Shown in pieces: positions 1-11,031 of a stretch of DNA of 64,000 nucleotides (positions are counted from its first letter, which is position 1; each line of letters opens with the position of its first letter). The notes beneath the pieces were generated by a model. The model searched no databases. It was not told the origin of the DNA and saw only the letters and a list, made by a program, of their open reading frames with translations. The stretch lies in the NCBI GenBank assembly GCA_037576215.1, contig JBANDB010000008.1, positions 1,178,001 to 1,242,000 of the forward strand. Reading direction: 5' to 3'. Source of the stretch: Armillaria gallica (Eukaryota > Basidiomycota > Agaricomycetes > Agaricales > Physalacriaceae). The position numbers were made by a program, and so were the translations under genes.

Positions 1-679
1 GTTGTCCGTGTTCGTTTAATTAAGACATAACAAGTGCATTTGGGTTGCCGACCTTCCCAAGTGGTAATACATGAGATCATCAAGAAAAAAAATACTTCCG
101 TGGGATCACAGCCCAGGGATAGGGGGTTAGAGAAGGACACCCACAGGCGTCCACACAAGCGCTGGGAACGAAAGCGCTTCGGTATGGGCGCACCCGCTCA
201 TTCGCCGCAGACATAATGACCACCGTGTGGTGGTGGTGGTATTGGAAATCGTACCTTGGGATGGAGGAGGATACGAATCCCAAAAACAAATGGATGGATG
301 GAGATACATCCTTATGAGCTTTTTGGCAAATGGAAGCTCCCCGATGCTGAAACGTGGAGAGAGAAAGGAGCCAAGGTCTTGCTAGCGTACTTAGTTCGGT
401 GAGGGACAAACATGGGGAAATAGACCGAAAAATGAGGGTACGATAGCCCGATACACGTAAGAATTCCTTGAGATCCACCGAACGGCGAAAGAGATCTGCT
501 TGCATATGTAGTGATGCGAGGGGGACTTCGCGAGACATAATGGAGAACTCGACGAGGTTCTCCCAACAGAACGGCGACGCACTGGTGTGTGGCGTAAAGG
601 TATTAGATCTCAATCGCGGCTGAATCTCGTGGGTCGCGGTTCCATTTCTCATGATGATGATGATGATGATGATCACCAG
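1..679. other. No convincing gene; low-information 5' edge
   Basis: Open frames exist on both strands, including a 227-codon one on the minus strand. Their translations are compositionally odd (runs of I or H from a trinucleotide repeat), show no family resemblance, and have no splice-consistent extension. I see no RNA gene or transposon signature here. The stretch could hold upstream exons of the tentative gene that follows, but nothing supports this directly. Confidence 0.4.
651..673. repeat. (ATG)n trinucleotide microsatellite
   Basis: About seven to eight uninterrupted ATG/GAT units. In one frame they encode Asp, in another His or Ile. A similar tract lies at 26791-26814 in the promoter of the second SPT3 copy. 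Confidence 0.85.
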
Positions 680-1032
680 ATGATGCGACACGCGAACTGC
701 GAGACCGACTTGCTCGAGGGCGTCGAGGACGACGAGGAACCCGAGCTCCCGGCGGCAACCCACAATGAATTCGAAGTGAGTAGATCAGGCTTAGCAACGA
801 GGGGGACGAGGGATGATTTACGGGGGTTGATCATGATCAGATGGTCCGTGCGCGGCCCTGCAAATCCAAAACGCGATACCTCGCCCCCAAGCCTAAGCCC
901 AAGCCCACCACTAGCATTAGGAAGGAACCATCTGCGCATGATGAAATTGAACGGGTGCGAAGAAGCGTCCCGGGAGCACTTGGTGATAAGATAGAGGAGT
1001 ATAACGCCACACGGATATTTTCCGGGTTTTGA
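680..1032 (+). CDS. Tentative small two-exon gene, or the 3' end of a larger gene; function unknown
   Basis: I do not recognise this gene. Two open stretches join cleanly: 680-775 ends at a GTGAGT donor, and a TGATCATGATCAG acceptor precedes 841-1032, with phase preserved and a TGA stop. The predicted protein is about 95 residues. It has an acidic first half (an EDDEEPE segment) and a basic, proline/lysine-rich second half (a PKPKPKP segment) followed by a charged, probably helical tail. The start at 680 is simply the first in-frame ATG after the microsatellite, and earlier exons are possible. No homologue is known to me, so the case rests on the canonical intron and the protein-like composition. 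Confidence 0.3.
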
Positions 1033-4000
1033 GATGATGATAAGACAGCCGAGATTGTGCTGTTGTGAGGGGCGTGTTCGAAGAGGTCGCGGTGAGCTGT
1101 GGCTGTGTGTAGATCTGTCCCCACCGTTGCGATATGGGCCAGGGATGTAGCCACACTACTATACAGTAATATGACGAGAACGAAACACGATTCGCGGCCA
1201 CTGGACAAAGATGTGAAATCACTGGCAAACGTGGTCAGTCCCAGTTGTCAACGTTCGGCCTCTTTGCAGAGAACAGGAGGAGGGACATACCCATAGCCAA
1301 AATGGTTCTGCCAACAGTTACAAATTGCTTCACGAGTACCACAGCGATCCCGCCTCCCGCCCCCTCTCTAGATGGCGGCTCGGGACTCGCAAGTTGAAAA
1401 TACTGTCGTTGCGTAGCTTCAACCCCCTGCCACCAGGCCAGAAGCATCTCGCATATTCGAGGTTCGAACTTGGCCGCCAATCAGTGATAAGTGCCGTTAT
1501 CGCCGCCCTCCTACAATGAAATTTTGATCACACCGGCTGAGGCGCACTCCTCGATCGTGTTCAATCAAACAACCGATCTGATAGACGATCGTATGTTGAT
1601 TCACCCGTTTCTCTGAAATGGTTCTCCATGCGAAAGAAGGTTAGATATCACTGTGGCGGTGGTGGGTAATTTCGCAACTAACCTCTCTGCGCAGAGTAAA
1701 AAGTACTCAAAGTGCTTAGAACCGTCAATTGCCGATTTTCGAATGCAAGTAATCGAAACTGCCTGCCATGATTGATCCCGTCGAAGGCATTGATCATGGG
1801 TCAAGTTCACGGTAAGGCACCTGCTGCGCGAAAATTAATCACAACGTTAAACTGTCAGGGAAGGACGGCACAGCGTATCGGCACTTGGGAGACCTCGCAA
1901 GGTTGACAAGAGAGACCTAGTTTGGGGAATGAATGCATTTCAGGGACTTCGGGGGGGGAGACCGAGTCTTAGCGTACACTGTGTATCGCTCTCCTCGGAC
2001 ATAGGGACTGACTCACAGGGATGCTCGACCCTGGATCAAACACGCAAACAGAGGAGTACCAGTCGGACTGGGGATACGGGACGAGGTGTTTGGGGTCCAA
2101 GCACGTCGCGCGAGCCCTGGCAAAACAATTTTACAATACAGTGCGTTGAATTTGGGTTTAGGATGTCGCAATTGGACGCGTGCACACTGAATTCGCGTCG
2201 CCCTGATGCGCCATGTGCATGGGTACCGAGCTCATAAGGTTGGTGGGAACTTTTCGATATATCGTGATAAGTTTCTCCGTGACGGTTTATCAGGTGCAGT
2301 GGGAGCTCGGCGTGTGTCGTAGCTGCGTGCGAAAGCAGCGGGTGAGTCGGAGAGGGGCACTGCTGGTTGTCTAGAGGGTCATTTGGTAAACGGATTTTCG
2401 ATCGACGTCGATCGCATGCAGTCTACCCTGGCGCATGCACTAGTTTTGGTATGAAGGGGCGGGATAGGGGGGCGGAATCCGGAGTAAGAGAGCAAATCCG
2501 CTGTCACTCAACAGAGTATGTAAAAACCAATAATAAAATCGAAGGCCTGGACACCAGGGTAAGCCAAAGCCGTCAATTGAAGAAGACACCGGCGGCACGT
2601 ACGCACAGCTTTGAACCTTTGGGAAACTAACGTTGTCGATCTCTGGATCTCTACGTATAGCAGAATGATAAGATATTCGACCGCTTGGGTGGAAATCTGA
2701 TGCGCCAGGGGCACAATGTGATGCGCATTGCTTCGTCTAGTCCCCCAGGGAGTTAGACGGCACCGAATCCTCGGGTGCTGAAGAACCGCAGGCTCGCAAT
2801 ATGGTGACGACCCACGCAATGAGAGTTCCTGGTGAAAAAAATATCTCCTGAGAAATATCGCGAATTCGAGCCATGTGGACTTTGTCGGATTTACATGGCG
2901 TCGAAATGTCACAATTTGTAACCACACGACATCCGAGTCGTGCAGATTATAAGAAAACAAGGTGATGAAACAAAGTAAAGAAGAGGACAGCGAATCGGGA
3001 GCGGGAAGTGTCGGTATTTTGACTTGATTACCTACGCCATCATCTTCCTCCTCTTCGACATCCATCATGATCGCTTCCTGAAAATCCCAATCGCAGGTGT
3101 GGATCATCTGTCCGATGGTGGCAGACGACGTGCTTATTATAGGTATACTAGAGTGTTCACATCCTGATTGCTATAACCACGTTTTCGAAGCCGGCGGATG
3201 CGGCATGTACAGCGATTTGAACAATGATCAAGTATGACGACTGACTCCTGTTCTACTTCCTTTCATCTCGATTACCGCTATAAGGCCCATATTCTTCACC
3301 TGTCTTTTCCCATGGTAAAAAAAAAATCTCACAGGTGTTGGATATCGGGCTTCAAATTGAAGAAAGGAAATTCACAGGTTGAACTTGTCCTCCGACGACG
3401 TTTTTCAGCTGCGCCATTGGAGCTCGTAAGGTTTCCCAATGGGACATCCTCACTCCCTCAAGCCAGTTCACAGCACCCGGACCCCGAGTATTGTGCCGCG
3501 GGAAAGACCCCTTTATAGACGATAAGTGGTGCTGCGAATGTATCATCCATCCCTTTTAGACGGAAATTACACACGTACATATTACATTGGCCATAGATTC
3601 TCATGGTCGGCAACGGGCACGACTGGACGTTGCCCACTCACTTACCTAGATCCGCTCTACAAATATGCGTCTACGTTCAGCTGTCAAGACGGGGCCTTCA
3701 TAAACGCAAAAGGTCTAGTCGCAATCCATTCCAAGTCACATATTGTAAGTTACTTCCTATAGATACCCTCCCTCAAACTCGACGTAGGGGCATGTCTCAC
3801 CGCAGGGTCGCTAGGGACCTAAGGTCACCAGGCCCGAACCATGAATTATAACTCCCAATTTGTCCGGAAAAACAAAAGACATCCAGATGTTCATTTATGT
3901 CGGCATTTCTCGCGTGTGTCCACTCCTGATGACCTTTCTTCTTTTTCTTTTCGACGCGAAATTCATTAACCTTAGTGCTTCCCTGAAGAATCCTACAGCT

Positions 4001-7000
4001 GGGCCGATGTCATGATGTCATACAGGTATCAACAAGTTCCGGGGGTCTAGTCGCCTGGGGGCTGTAGACTGCTGTAGAACATTCTCACAGCACTACCTTT
4101 TGGGATCCTTGGACACTACAATCCCCGTAGCGCTTTGAGATGCGCAAGGCGATACGGCCCTAGACCATTTTGGCAGCATCCTTGAACGCATGTTGACGCC
4201 GTTCGCGGGATCCCGATACCTTCCTTATCGACACTTCTTTAGCATTTGTATTTGCCTTGTTTAACCTCGTTGACTCGCAGAAGTATGCGAGGGGAACAAT
4301 CCGAAGATGGGTCTTCTCAGCGCTTCTGAAGGTCTAGGGGATCTCGGTCTAGCACTTCGTTTGTAACGGTAACTTAAGCGACCATGGTCGCCATTCTCCT
4401 GGGTCTTGAAGTGGGGGAACGATTTCGAAAGGGAAAATGAAGGTACCCGTAATTATTTGGTTACAAATGGCCTGCCGGAGACTGCCAGCGCGATCGTCGT
4501 TAATTTATGCGAGTCCTGCTTGTTCTCAGCACATGTTTTTGACATGGGGCGCTTGAGTGGAAACGTGCGAAACATTTTGAAGAATGCGGGTTTATGTACG
4601 TACAAAATACATAACTGAGAGGAGGCTTGGAGCAGCCGCTGGATGCAATAATAATCTACATATACCGTATGATAACGTCGCCACTCCTGCAACTAATTCA
4701 AGTCGGAATTGACACCATTTCCAAATTGCCTGTGGCAAGGGAGGGACGGACTGCGGGAGCTTGGATCACGATCGGTAAAGTCCAAAGATAATCGGCGGGT
4801 ATTGGAAAGGCGAACTTCCATTTCTAGATATTCTATAGAGCACGTTCCACCTATGTCCCCAATAAGGCATTCAACCGATTTAACGAAAGCGCTTGAAGAG
4901 AAGACCGAATTGTTCGACTATCTATAGAAGTCATTGTTTTCTGAGAAGAATGGAAGGGTCATCGCGACAATAATTGAGACATTCACAAGAACCTTTGTAC
5001 TCTCAGTCCCTGTTATTAGCCTCCCAATATATCGGCTATATCGGATGCAATTCCCTTAGCATGTATTTGCATAGGCACTAGGGTTGCATACCACCCGTTA
5101 CTAACTGCTGTCATACTTACATACATGCAAGATCTTGCAGGAATCTGCATATCGTATACCGGCAGCTATAAACGTCTACAATACCAGTGGAAGCGCCGTC
5201 AGTGTACTTGTTAGCAGTGGCTTAATATGTGAGTCGCTTCCAAGACACCAGTAGCGCTGAAACCCCAATTATATGACGAAGATTGGAGCAGCAACGGAAG
5301 ATATGTTTTTACGCAGGTTCTAAGTTTAGGGTCCAGGAATTCCCCAGTACCTGAAATGGCGTTCAGACTGTTAATGGACTCCTTAGACAACAGTACTATC
5401 GTAAATCCTACATACATCCTAGCGAAAAGAGATCGGTGCAATTTGTATACCAGAATTTGTAGAGCGGGAACAGGAATAAGAAGCTCTGGTTCGCATTCAA
5501 AGCATTGACGGTCCCTGACTTTTGCCATGTCCGTTTCACCGAGGGGAAACAGATAGCACAGCGATGAGAAGTACGTACACTGAATAGGTGTGGACAGAGT
5601 GTAATCGCTCACGAGAATAATTCCGTAAAATCAATCACTCATTGAGATGTCGCGCTGGGAGCTGAATCTAAATCTCTGACTTTAAAGCTATAATTGGAAG
5701 CTCAACTGACACTCGTCACTTACGTTGGACCGGTCGGGGGCAGCACTTGTCGAACGGAAGAGCTTCAGTGCCTACTACACCACGGCTATTTAGTACAGTC
5801 TTGATACTAAACGTGGTTCTCCCGGGTTTAGCCTGTATAGTGGGTCATTCCGACGTTCACGGCAGAAGGCTGAGAATACGCACCTTGCTGAAGGTTTGGA
5901 TACTGGTACAGAAATAGCACCGTCGCACAGCCTCTTCAAACCGTGTATCTGCGAGGGTCGTAGGGGGCCCGTGAAAAGGGTGGTAATTTTTGCAGGCCAA
6001 GCTCATGGATCCATGGCCCGGCTCAATGCACACACATGCATTTAAAGAGGTTCGGACGAAAGTACCGACCGGGGCGAGAACCAAAATCCTTGTCTTCTCT
6101 GAAGTAGTTGAAGGTGGGCGGTAAGTGTTATTGACCGTGTCATCCTGTGGCATAGAAGCCTCGATTCTAGGCGCAGCAAAGTCAGGTTCGTGGAGAAATG
6201 CGGGCCGTTGCAGGGTTCGTATGAATCTCACCTGAGCCCTCGGCATCTCATTGGGTTAGAATCGTTTCAGTGGTGAAAATTCGACTTCGAAATCCGAGGA
6301 GTGTGCTGGCATAAGACTTGGTGCCCTGAAAGTTCAATTCATTGCAAAGTTAGCAGTATACAAGCGGGGCGGCGTGCCAGGCACCCACCAACTTCGGCTG
6401 CATAACAAAACAGCGAATGACGCGCGCGAACTACTACTTTCAGGTTGCGTGGCATGTGAACGAGTAGATAAACACAGGCGTCTTCTTGGTGTGGCGTCGG
6501 TCCGCAAGTGCATTATGATTTCCGAAAGGCGAAGAGGATGACTGAGCCCTATCATCTTAGTTTCAGGTTGCTGTTAACAGGATCCTTGAGCATGAGGGTG
6601 AAAAGCGAAAATGGGAACCACATGGGAGTGAAATGGGCGTTTCTGGACCTCGTTGTATAGTAGGGACAAGGCACCACATTGAGAAGCATCAGGTGAGAGT
6701 GACGGTCTCTGACTTAGCTTGGGCGGCTTGAAAATTTCATGAGTGAAGGCGGACCTTGTACCCAGGTTAGGGGATAATAATAGGGATTCCGTGTGGAGTG
6801 GTCACCAGCAGTATGGGATCTACATGGGGGCTCCTTTGAGCAAGGAGAGACTTGTATGGTCATGTAGATAGAGATAGACTCCTCGTGGCTAGTTGTGACG
6901 TCTAACCGTCTGCGTCCTAGCACAATCGATCTTGGTGAAACGGGTTTGCTACCGCTTTTGGTCACCTTAGTCTTGAGAGCATAGGCGTTTGTCATACGAC

Positions 7001-7393
7001 AGGGCCTTTATAAGTCCATCGAACACCGAAAAGCGTAGTGGCACAAGAATATCATTACTCTCTGGAAGACTTTAGGATACAGCTACTTACAAATTCTTGT
7101 ACAGCCGTCCATACCAGTGATTCTTCAGACTTCGGTCATGTAGGTGAGTACGGCATGCAAAACGGTGTAAATGGCTACTTTCGATAGTTCGTCAGGGGTC
7201 TCTCTGGTAAAGACACCGCCGGCCTTATCTCGATGTTTCCCGGACCCCGCACATCTCGAGTTCCCCCACAACGCCCTATGACCTCGGTGTGGCGCCACAA
7301 TTCACCGAAACTCGTCACACCCAAAACACTCTCCCAATCGAGACAAAAGCATATGGTTCTTGGATGAGGAGATGGCTTGTCGGAGCGAGTGGG
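1033..7393. other. Gene-poor 6.4-kb stretch
   Basis: No ORF here resembles a known family, and none can be extended through canonical introns with confidence. The longest open frame is 199 codons on the minus strand (2508-3107). It starts with an acidic segment of EEEEDD type and then reads like noncoding sequence, so I did not call it. I see no terminal repeats, tRNA-like structure or tandem array. It may be decayed transposon or other nonfunctional DNA. Confidence 0.45.
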
Positions 7394-8473
7394 TCAGTGA
7401 CCATACGTCTGCTTGGCAGACTTGACATAGGCCATTGGACCGTTCACCAGATCGCGGTTCTCGGCAGCAGCACCGTCATGACTCGTGGGATGTTCTGAGT
7501 CGTGGAGATGAGGATGCGCCGAGATTCTCGTCAAGAACCTGGAATTGTACGAGAGACCCTTTGCAGCTAGTCGGCTGAGGATCCAGTGCGCCAGAGATGC
7601 TCCTGGTGATAGACCCATCAAATCCTTCACGTCCCAGTAATCTCGATGGTTGGTAATGTGACCTTGTTCGTTAAAAGAGAGTCGTGTTATGACATGAAGT
7701 TTAAAGTGGAAAGGTGAGGGAAGAGATAATGATGTTCCAGGAATAGGCAATGATGGAGAAGCAGGGTGGTAATTGTATGACGAACGGGAAACTAGCGAAT
7801 CAGTGGACAGGGCAGAGCGATGAAATGGGGCGTGTTTGTACGAATCGATGTGGATGCTTGGAAGAACAAGAATGTTAAGGGTGTGCTCAATAACAGCCTT
7901 TCTATGTCCATCTACGCAATTTGTTAATGATCGGTCCATGCCTGAGAATTATTTCATTGCTCACCAAAGCTCTCGTGTTCGCTGATATCTCCGACTTCGT
8001 TCCACACGCGCAGGGCTTTCAACAAGGGGTTACTCCCGTCTTCTGGCGGTTTTAGGCGAAGAAGCGTATAGAACACTGCAAGTGGCTTGGGAATGTCAAC
8101 AGAATGTAGGCGCCTGCCCAACTTGAAGATGTCAAAGATAACGGAACGTGATGTAGCCGTGAGTACAGGGTTTTCATATCTAGATATTGGGAGGAACGTC
8201 AGCGTATTCGACATGTCAGAACACGTTTCTTACACTGTCAATCTGTTAGCAGCGACCACATAGCAGAGAACACGACTCACTGGCGCTTGACTCGTAAAAT
8301 CGATCGATGGCATCCGAAGACAAGGTGAGTTCTCCATATATCGTGTAGCAAATTTCGAGGGCGGTGGCATGGATGGAGGCTATCGACTCCATGTTGGATA
8401 AGTTGGTTAGAGAATTTTCACGTGTAACATCGTTGGATGGCAGCAGAAATTTGGCGGTTGAGTTATATACCAT
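7394..8473 (-). CDS. NTF2/SnoaL-like domain protein (fungal SigF-like family)
   Basis: Three exons: about 8281-8473, 7965-8179 and 7394-7911. Intron 2 (7912-7964, 53 bp) has a GTGAGC donor and TAG acceptor and restores a smooth reading through SFDGHRK. Conserved-looking landmarks are YENPVLTATSR, VEHTLNI-type text (here VIEHTLNILVLP), and HRDYWDVKDLMGLSPG, which match fungal NTF2-like proteins of about 300 residues as I remember them. Such domains are cone-shaped and often bind small ligands; no substrate can be inferred. The exon 1/2 junction is awkward. The canonical GTGAGT donor leaves the frame one base off, while a weaker GTCGTG donor four bases downstream keeps frame and gives about 309 residues. 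The gene stands alone between gene-poor stretches. Confidence 0.65.
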
Positions 8474-11031
8474 CGCATCGGCTAACGTGAGGAGTAGAAA
8501 CCTATAAAGGGGTCGGCGTCACAGCGGCCGCTCTCGTCATATTCGATCACGTCACGTGTTTCGTTCGCGCCTCTGAACCCTAACCCCAGTAAATTGACTG
8601 GGATCATTAATTTTGATCCTACTTCCGATCCGGCCCTCAGCTATTCCTCATCTTGTGTGTTACGTTTCAGCTTGACGCTCAGAAGTCCAATAACTGCGAC
8701 ACAAATTTGAATTTTTTCCTCTCTGCGAATTGATCCTAATGCATGTTCTTGACAAATTCTCTGGCTTCCGAGACATCTCTGGCTGACAGACTAGCGGCCA
8801 ACGGTCAACTGGCTTATCATCAAATGTATGCGACATATCACCATGATATTGACTATTACTTGCTGGTCCGACTCGGCTCCCTACACCACGGTTCTGTTGA
8901 ATACATCCTTTCTATTGCTTCTAGCCTGCTACCCAGGCAATTATCATACGCAGGTCCTTTTGCTGTCCATTGATCTATTCAGTGGCCGTAATTACTTCTG
9001 CGAGGCGATAGATCTATCCTTTCTTGCAATAAGTGCTGCACAACCAACAAGAGAGAGTATAAACTCCGAGACGGGCAGCTGTTGACACATACTAGCGCGT
9101 TTCATATCAAATTGTGTAAGGATTTACCAGTCTTCCGTTCCTCTGCGGTCCGGTCTGCTGTTTAGGTTGCTCTTATTCATTGGCTCGCCACCCCTTCTTC
9201 TGCTGAAGGGTTTCATCATAGCGACAACTGGGCAGATCCTCATTGACCAATGAGATGCCGCAACTCTGTCCGGAGTAGTAAGCGCTTTGATGATCCTGTT
9301 CAAATGATGACAATTACTCCTTACAACCAAGGCGTACCAGAACTTCGCCACCCCTTGTCGAAGAGTTGGGCGTGTCCATCTACAACTGAAACTAGGGTGG
9401 CAACGCGTCTGCCGATACTTCTTCATACTTTCCGTCAACTGGTATCGTTATGTCAACACTGCCACCCCCGTATTTATTCTTTAAACAACTATAGTTATTG
9501 GCTTATTCGAATGATGGTGCGGCGTCTTCTTCTCTTCCCTTCTATCGCACTACACTGATCCTAGTAGACGTGAATTCAATACTACTGCATTGCAATCTCA
9601 TCATCTGGCCTCGGAGTTCGACGCCGACTCATGTCACTAACAAAATTCATGTGGTGAATACCTCAGAAGTGCGTGGCGCTGCCGCATTATTCTGACATGT
9701 AATTACTTACGCCTTGACGTACATAGATCCTTGATTTTTTTATGAGGATACGCCAACAATATTTTGCACCCGAAATGCGTCATCTGTACGAGCCTTGATT
9801 TCATCGCCTTCTCCCCCTTGGTATATTGCCTGCCGTCCCGTCTCACATTCCTGACCATACAATTCTCAGTTGCCCCGCCTTTGGAATCTGTCGCTGGCGA
9901 TCTTTCCCAAGATCGAAAGCTGATGGATCATGACTTTGACATTTTCCCCGTCTCGGCCACGGCGAACTGAGATAGGTAACCTGTCCAGAACCCATACGAG
10001 AGGTCTATTGACCAACCCTCCATATGCAACCGTTATTCAGGGTACGCATTCTTACGGTCGCGATGTATATGAAGGGAAAACTACCGCGATACTATCTAAG
10101 AAACTCTATCATGAAGGCAGTGCTAGGGATACTACCTCTACGAGTAAGTTCCTTCAATTACCGCGATATGGAACCCCCAGCGACGTACCATCACATGTAC
10201 AAGATTGCTCCCGCCGATTTTAGGTGTCCAACGCTGTTTATGATGCGACGCTGTCTTGTTCTTATCTCCGTATACCGGTACCGTTTCGATCGTCTCTGGT
10301 GGGACCCCTAAGCCCTGAGGATCTACTGGTAAACATCGCCGTCGGGAACGACCCTACCCGTCGTTTAATTTCGAGCATGTGAATGTTGACGGCCAATGCT
10401 CTTTAACACCCCAGAGCAGTTACTCACGTCTGTGTAGGTTTCGAACTACACGGCACTAGGCGGTTCAGCTGAATCAATATATAATTTCCGCTATTGTAGG
10501 CTTTTAATTCATCCTTCTTCCAAGCAACGTAACAGCCACCAGTACGTGCTCACATTTGCTAGCTATTTTTGTTCACGTCTCCTAGATAGCACAGGCTCCC
10601 AGACTAGGTTCTTCGTGATAGATTTTGAAACCAAACCGGCAGGCCTCCCCCCCGGGAATGCCGGCTAAGCCTGCCATTCTTTTCAAGGCATTCTCACGAA
10701 TGACACTGCTTGAGCCGTTCATTCTCGCACTATCCATATATTTAATGTCAGAAGTGAAACGTTACGATGTGAGTAGTCGACAATGTACATCATCATCTTG
10801 AAGGCACTGCCGAGTATCTGTTTGACTGTGGGAAGATCGCGGTTTCTTGGAAGCCTTTCTCCCTGAAGCTGAGAGATAGCATAGATAGATTAACCATGAC
10901 TGGACACCAAAGTCAAACTAGGGCTGAGATCGCTGGGTTTTTTTTTGGATCTCCGGAGTATCGGTCCGATATTGAAGGGCGATGTGACCCTGGTGTCACA
11001 GTCACTACTTTTTTCGAAGTTCCCATCTAGC
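8474..11031. other. Intergenic, 2.6 kb, no gene seen
   Basis: Short open frames on the plus strand (8743-9085, 9250-9695, 9764-10311) read like noncoding translation and do not join through introns. The last few hundred bases must include the promoter and 5'UTR of NOP14. A run of T lies at about 10939-10947. Confidence 0.45.

Noticed and set aside
80..763. 227-codon minus-strand open frame
   Set aside because: Composition is driven by the microsatellite (poly-Ile), there is no family resemblance, and no conserved motif or splice support was seen.
2508..3107. 199-codon minus-strand frame with an acidic start
   Set aside because: After the first ~30 residues it reads like random translation and no homologue is known to me. 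Kept only as a remark in the gene-poor region.
8575..8590. CCCTAACCCC resembling a telomere repeat
   Set aside because: A single occurrence with no tandem array. Chance match.
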